The notes below the pieces were generated by a model. The model searched no databases. It had not been told where the DNA came from and saw nothing but the letters and a program-made list of their open reading frames with translations. Of a stretch of 64,000 nt of DNA, positions 62,227 through 64,000 are shown in pieces. A program made the position numbers and the translations under genes. The stretch comes from Allgaiera indica (GTDB taxonomy: Bacteria > Pseudomonadota > Alphaproteobacteria > Rhodobacterales > Rhodobacteraceae): NCBI RefSeq assembly GCF_900106675.1, contig NZ_FNOB01000013.1, positions 1-64,000 on the forward strand. The letters run 5' to 3'. The number at the start of each line of letters is the position of its first letter. Position 1 is the first letter of the stretch.

Positions 62227-62389
62227 GCCTGGTTCCCCGCCTGGCCCGCCCGAACAGCGGCCCGATCATTGGCAGATGGGACGGCGCGGGTCAATCGACA
62301 GCGGCCGCGAAGCGAGGTCCCCAAGCCGGCCTTCCCCCCGGGTCGTCACCCTCTTTCCGGGCGACCGCGAGAGAATGCCATCGCCGTTG

Positions 62390-62452
62390 GAGTATTTTCG
62401 CCAAGATGAAGAACAAGCTGGGGCCTTTCCCTTCATCTTGGCAAAAATACTC
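62390..62452. repeat. Inverted pair of the GTATTT repeat forming a 22-bp hairpin
   Basis: Two copies of the dispersed repeat face each other: GAGTATTTTCGCCAAGATGA.. (62390-62411) and its near-exact complement (62431-62452), with one mismatch in 22 bp and a 19-base loop. It lies between ntrX (upstream) and trkA (downstream), both on the minus strand. A GGGGCTGCGCCCC stem lies just right of it (about 62458-62470). A transcript crossing the gap would form a strong hairpin, so it may act as a terminator or as a stabiliser or processing site. Confidence 0.85.
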
Positions 62453-62506
62453 ATCTTAGGGGCGCAGCCCCGCGCGGGGCCGCGCGCTTCGGCGACGGAT
62501 CGCCGC

Positions 62507-63910
62507 CTATTCCTCCTCGTCCTCCAGCCGCGCGACCCGGGCGCCGGCCTTCGCGGTGGTCACCACGCCCAGAGACTTCAATTTCCGGTGCAGGGCCGAG
62601 CGCTCCATGCCGACGAAATTCGCCGTGCGGCTGATGTTGCCGCCGAAACGGTTGATCTGGGTCAGCAGATATTCACGCTCGAACAACTCGCGCGCCTCGC
62701 GCAGCGGCAGGGTTGCAAGCCCCCCCGACAGGATCACCCTGCCCTCGTCCTTCGGCGCCTCGTCCTGGCCCGGCAATTCGCGCGGCTCGATCGGGCCGCT
62801 GCCCTCGCCCAGGATCAGCACCCGCTCGATCACGTTGCGCAGCTGGCGCACGTTGCCCGGCCAGCGCATCGTCTGCAAGAGCGCCACGGCCTCGTCCGAC
62901 ACCGCGCGCAACGGCAGCCCCTGGGTGCGGTTGAACATCTCGACGAAATGCGCGGCAAGCTCGGGTATGTCCTCGCGCCGGTCCTCGAGCGAGGGCACCG
63001 CGATCGGCACCACGTTCAGCCGGTCGTAAAGCTCTTGCCGGAAACGCCCCTCGGCGATCTCATGCCCCAGATCGCGCGTGGTCGACGAGATCACCCGCAG
63101 ATCGACGCGCACCTTGTCGGTGCCGCCGGCGCGGGTGAACTGCTGCTCGACCAGCACCCGCAGGATCTTCGACTGGGTACCCAGCGGCATGTCGCCGACC
63201 TCGTCGAAATAGATCACCCCGCCATGGGCCTGTTCCAGAAGCCCCTTCTCAAGCCCGCGCTCGGGGGTTTCGCGGCCAAACAGCACCTCTTCCATCCGCT
63301 CGGGCTCGACCGAGGCCGAGGAGACCGTCACGAAGGGCGCCGCGGCCCGCGCCGATTGGGCGTGGATGAACCGCGCGGCAACCTCCTTGCCGGCGCCCGA
63401 GGGGCCCGTCAGCATGACCCTTCCGTTCGATTTCGTCACCTTTTCCAGCTGCGATTTCAACGCCTTGAAGGCGGGCGAGGTGCCCACCATCTCGGCCGAG
63501 GTGACATCGCGGCGGCGCAGGTCGGAATTCTCGCGCCGCAATTGCGACGTCTCCATCGCGCGGCGCACCACCACCATCAGCTGGTCGATGTTGAACGGCT
63601 TCTCGATGAAATCATAGGCGCCCTGCTTGATCGCCGCGACCGCGATCTCGATATTGCCATGCCCCGAGATGATCACCACCGGCACATCCGGGTTGTCGCG
63701 CTTGACATGCTTGAGGATGTCGATCCCGTCCATCTTGCTGTCCTTGAGCCAGATATCCAGGATCATCAGCGCCGGCGGGTCGGCGTTGAGTTCGGCCATG
63801 CAATCGTCGGAGGTGCCCGCCAGGCGGGTTTCAAAGCCCTCGTCGCGCAGGATATCCGAGATCAGCTCGCGAATGTCGCGTTCGTCGTCGACAATCAGGA
63901 TCCCACTCAT
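62507..63910 (-). CDS. ntrX: NtrX, nitrogen-regulation response regulator without GAFTGA loop
   Basis: The 467-residue protein has a receiver domain (VDDERD, phospho-acceptor Asp52 in ILDIWLKDSKMDG), an AAA+ domain with Walker A TGPSGAGKE (168-176) and Walker B VIYFDEVGD (232-240). A Fis-type helix-turn-helix closes it (ISRTANFVGMERSALHRKLK). The GAFTGA loop that contacts sigma-54, expected at about residues 211-220, is absent: the sequence reads LFGRETPERGLEKGLLEQ. Rhodobacter-type NtrC proteins likewise lack it and act with sigma-70 polymerase. ATG 63910 overlaps the ntrY stop. Confidence 0.94.
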   Translation of the reverse strand: MSGILIVDDERDIRELISDILRDEGFETRLAGTSDDCMAELNADPPALMILDIWLKDSKMDGIDILKHVKRDNPDVPVVIISGHGNIEIAVAAIKQGAYDFIEKPFNIDQLMVVVRRAMETSQLRRENSDLRRRDVTSAEMVGTSPAFKALKSQLEKVTKSNGRVMLTGPSGAGKEVAARFIHAQSARAAAPFVTVSSASVEPERMEEVLFGRETPERGLEKGLLEQAHGGVIYFDEVGDMPLGTQSKILRVLVEQQFTRAGGTDKVRVDLRVISSTTRDLGHEIAEGRFRQELYDRLNVVPIAVPSLEDRREDIPELAAHFVEMFNRTQGLPLRAVSDEAVALLQTMRWPGNVRQLRNVIERVLILGEGSGPIEPRELPGQDEAPKDEGRVILSGGLATLPLREARELFEREYLLTQINRFGGNISRTANFVGMERSALHRKLKSLGVVTTAKAGARVARLEDEEE

Positions 63911-64000
63911 GTCACCTCATCCTCCGGTTTCGGACCGAAGGGGCCGTCCGCCGCCCCCTCCTGATCCGCATCTTGTTGTGCATCTTGCGCCGCGTCTTCG
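63907..64000 (-). CDS. ntrY: NtrY sensor histidine kinase, C-terminal end only
   Basis: The last 30 codons of the gene upstream of ntrX lie in the window. They read EDAAQDAQQDADQEGAADGP and then FGPKPEDEVT to a TGA that overlaps the ntrX start (ATGA). The acidic, glutamine-rich tail has no domain motif. The identity rests on the ntrY-ntrX order and the four-base overlap, which are standard in Rhodobacteraceae. The kinase domains lie outside the window. Confidence 0.7.
   Translation of the reverse strand, partial: EDAAQDAQQDADQEGAADGPFGPKPEDEVT

Noticed and set aside
1-64000. CRISPR array or rRNA operon
   Set aside because: No regularly spaced direct repeats and no rRNA-like sequence seen; only one tRNA was recognised.

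Overview
The window is high-GC DNA from an alphaproteobacterium, almost certainly a member of the Rhodobacteraceae (Rhodobacter/Rhodovulum/Paracoccus relatives). The evidence is the ntrY-ntrX-trkA-trkH-hfq-hflX gene order, the bioMNY biotin importer, HemB of the metal-cysteine-free alphaproteobacterial kind, GTG starts with strong Shine-Dalgarno sites, and a dispersed intergenic repeat (GTATTT-N4-AAnATGAA) that I associate with this family.

Left part (1-8300): a mobile-element graveyard. It holds an IS5-type transposase broken by a 39-bp palindrome, the 3' scrap of an IS3-type transposase and the 3' scrap of a Mu-like head-morphogenesis (MuF) gene. Next come the chromosomal genes tex and bioYMN and a tRNA-Gly(CCC). 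Behind the tRNA is an IS nest: a complete IS3-family element with matching terminal inverted repeats and a frameshifted IS5-family transposase.

8300-22150: the cytochrome bo3-type quinol oxidase operon cyoABCD (minus strand, with a terminator), a decayed 5'-nucleotidase pseudogene, a small membrane protein, a dienelactone-hydrolase-like enzyme, an acyl-CoA synthetase and an RND efflux pump with its membrane-fusion protein.

22150-42800: about 20 kb given almost wholly to a Tat-exported, membrane-bound, W/Mo-dependent formate dehydrogenase. It contains cofactor genes (fdhD, mobA, mobB, moeA), a TupABC-type tungstate importer co-directional and nearly contiguous with DUF3305, DUF3306 and the Fe-S carrier Mrp/ApbC, and a 687-residue polyferredoxin. 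The main cluster (torD-like chaperone, small Tat-target protein, fdhA, fdhB, fdhC) continues without large gaps into a NarI-like cytochrome b, an HdrD/DsrK-like Fe-S protein, DUF6494, a biotin/lipoate-ligase-like protein that seems to lack catalytic motifs, and DUF6352. A reasonable reading is that formate electrons reach the quinone pool through the FdhC cytochrome and perhaps also through the NarI/HdrD-like pair, while the DUF proteins serve maturation or electron transfer. This is the most interesting part of the window. A DUF2478 gene and a frameshifted LysR regulator, divergent from a TDT-family transporter, flank the cluster.

43900-64000: ordinary core genes and accessory enzymes. These are the TDT transporter, an arginase-fold protein with an altered metal site, a FrnE-like DsbA protein, a Bcr-type MFS exporter, mfd, a small membrane protein, hemB, a SYLF-domain lipoprotein, a penicillin-acylase-family hydrolase, a beta-hydroxyacid dehydrogenase, and then hflX, hfq, trkH, trkA, ntrX and the very end of ntrY. 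NtrX has no GAFTGA loop, so it probably does not activate sigma-54 polymerase.

All family calls come from reading translated sequence and remembered family motifs. No database search was run.
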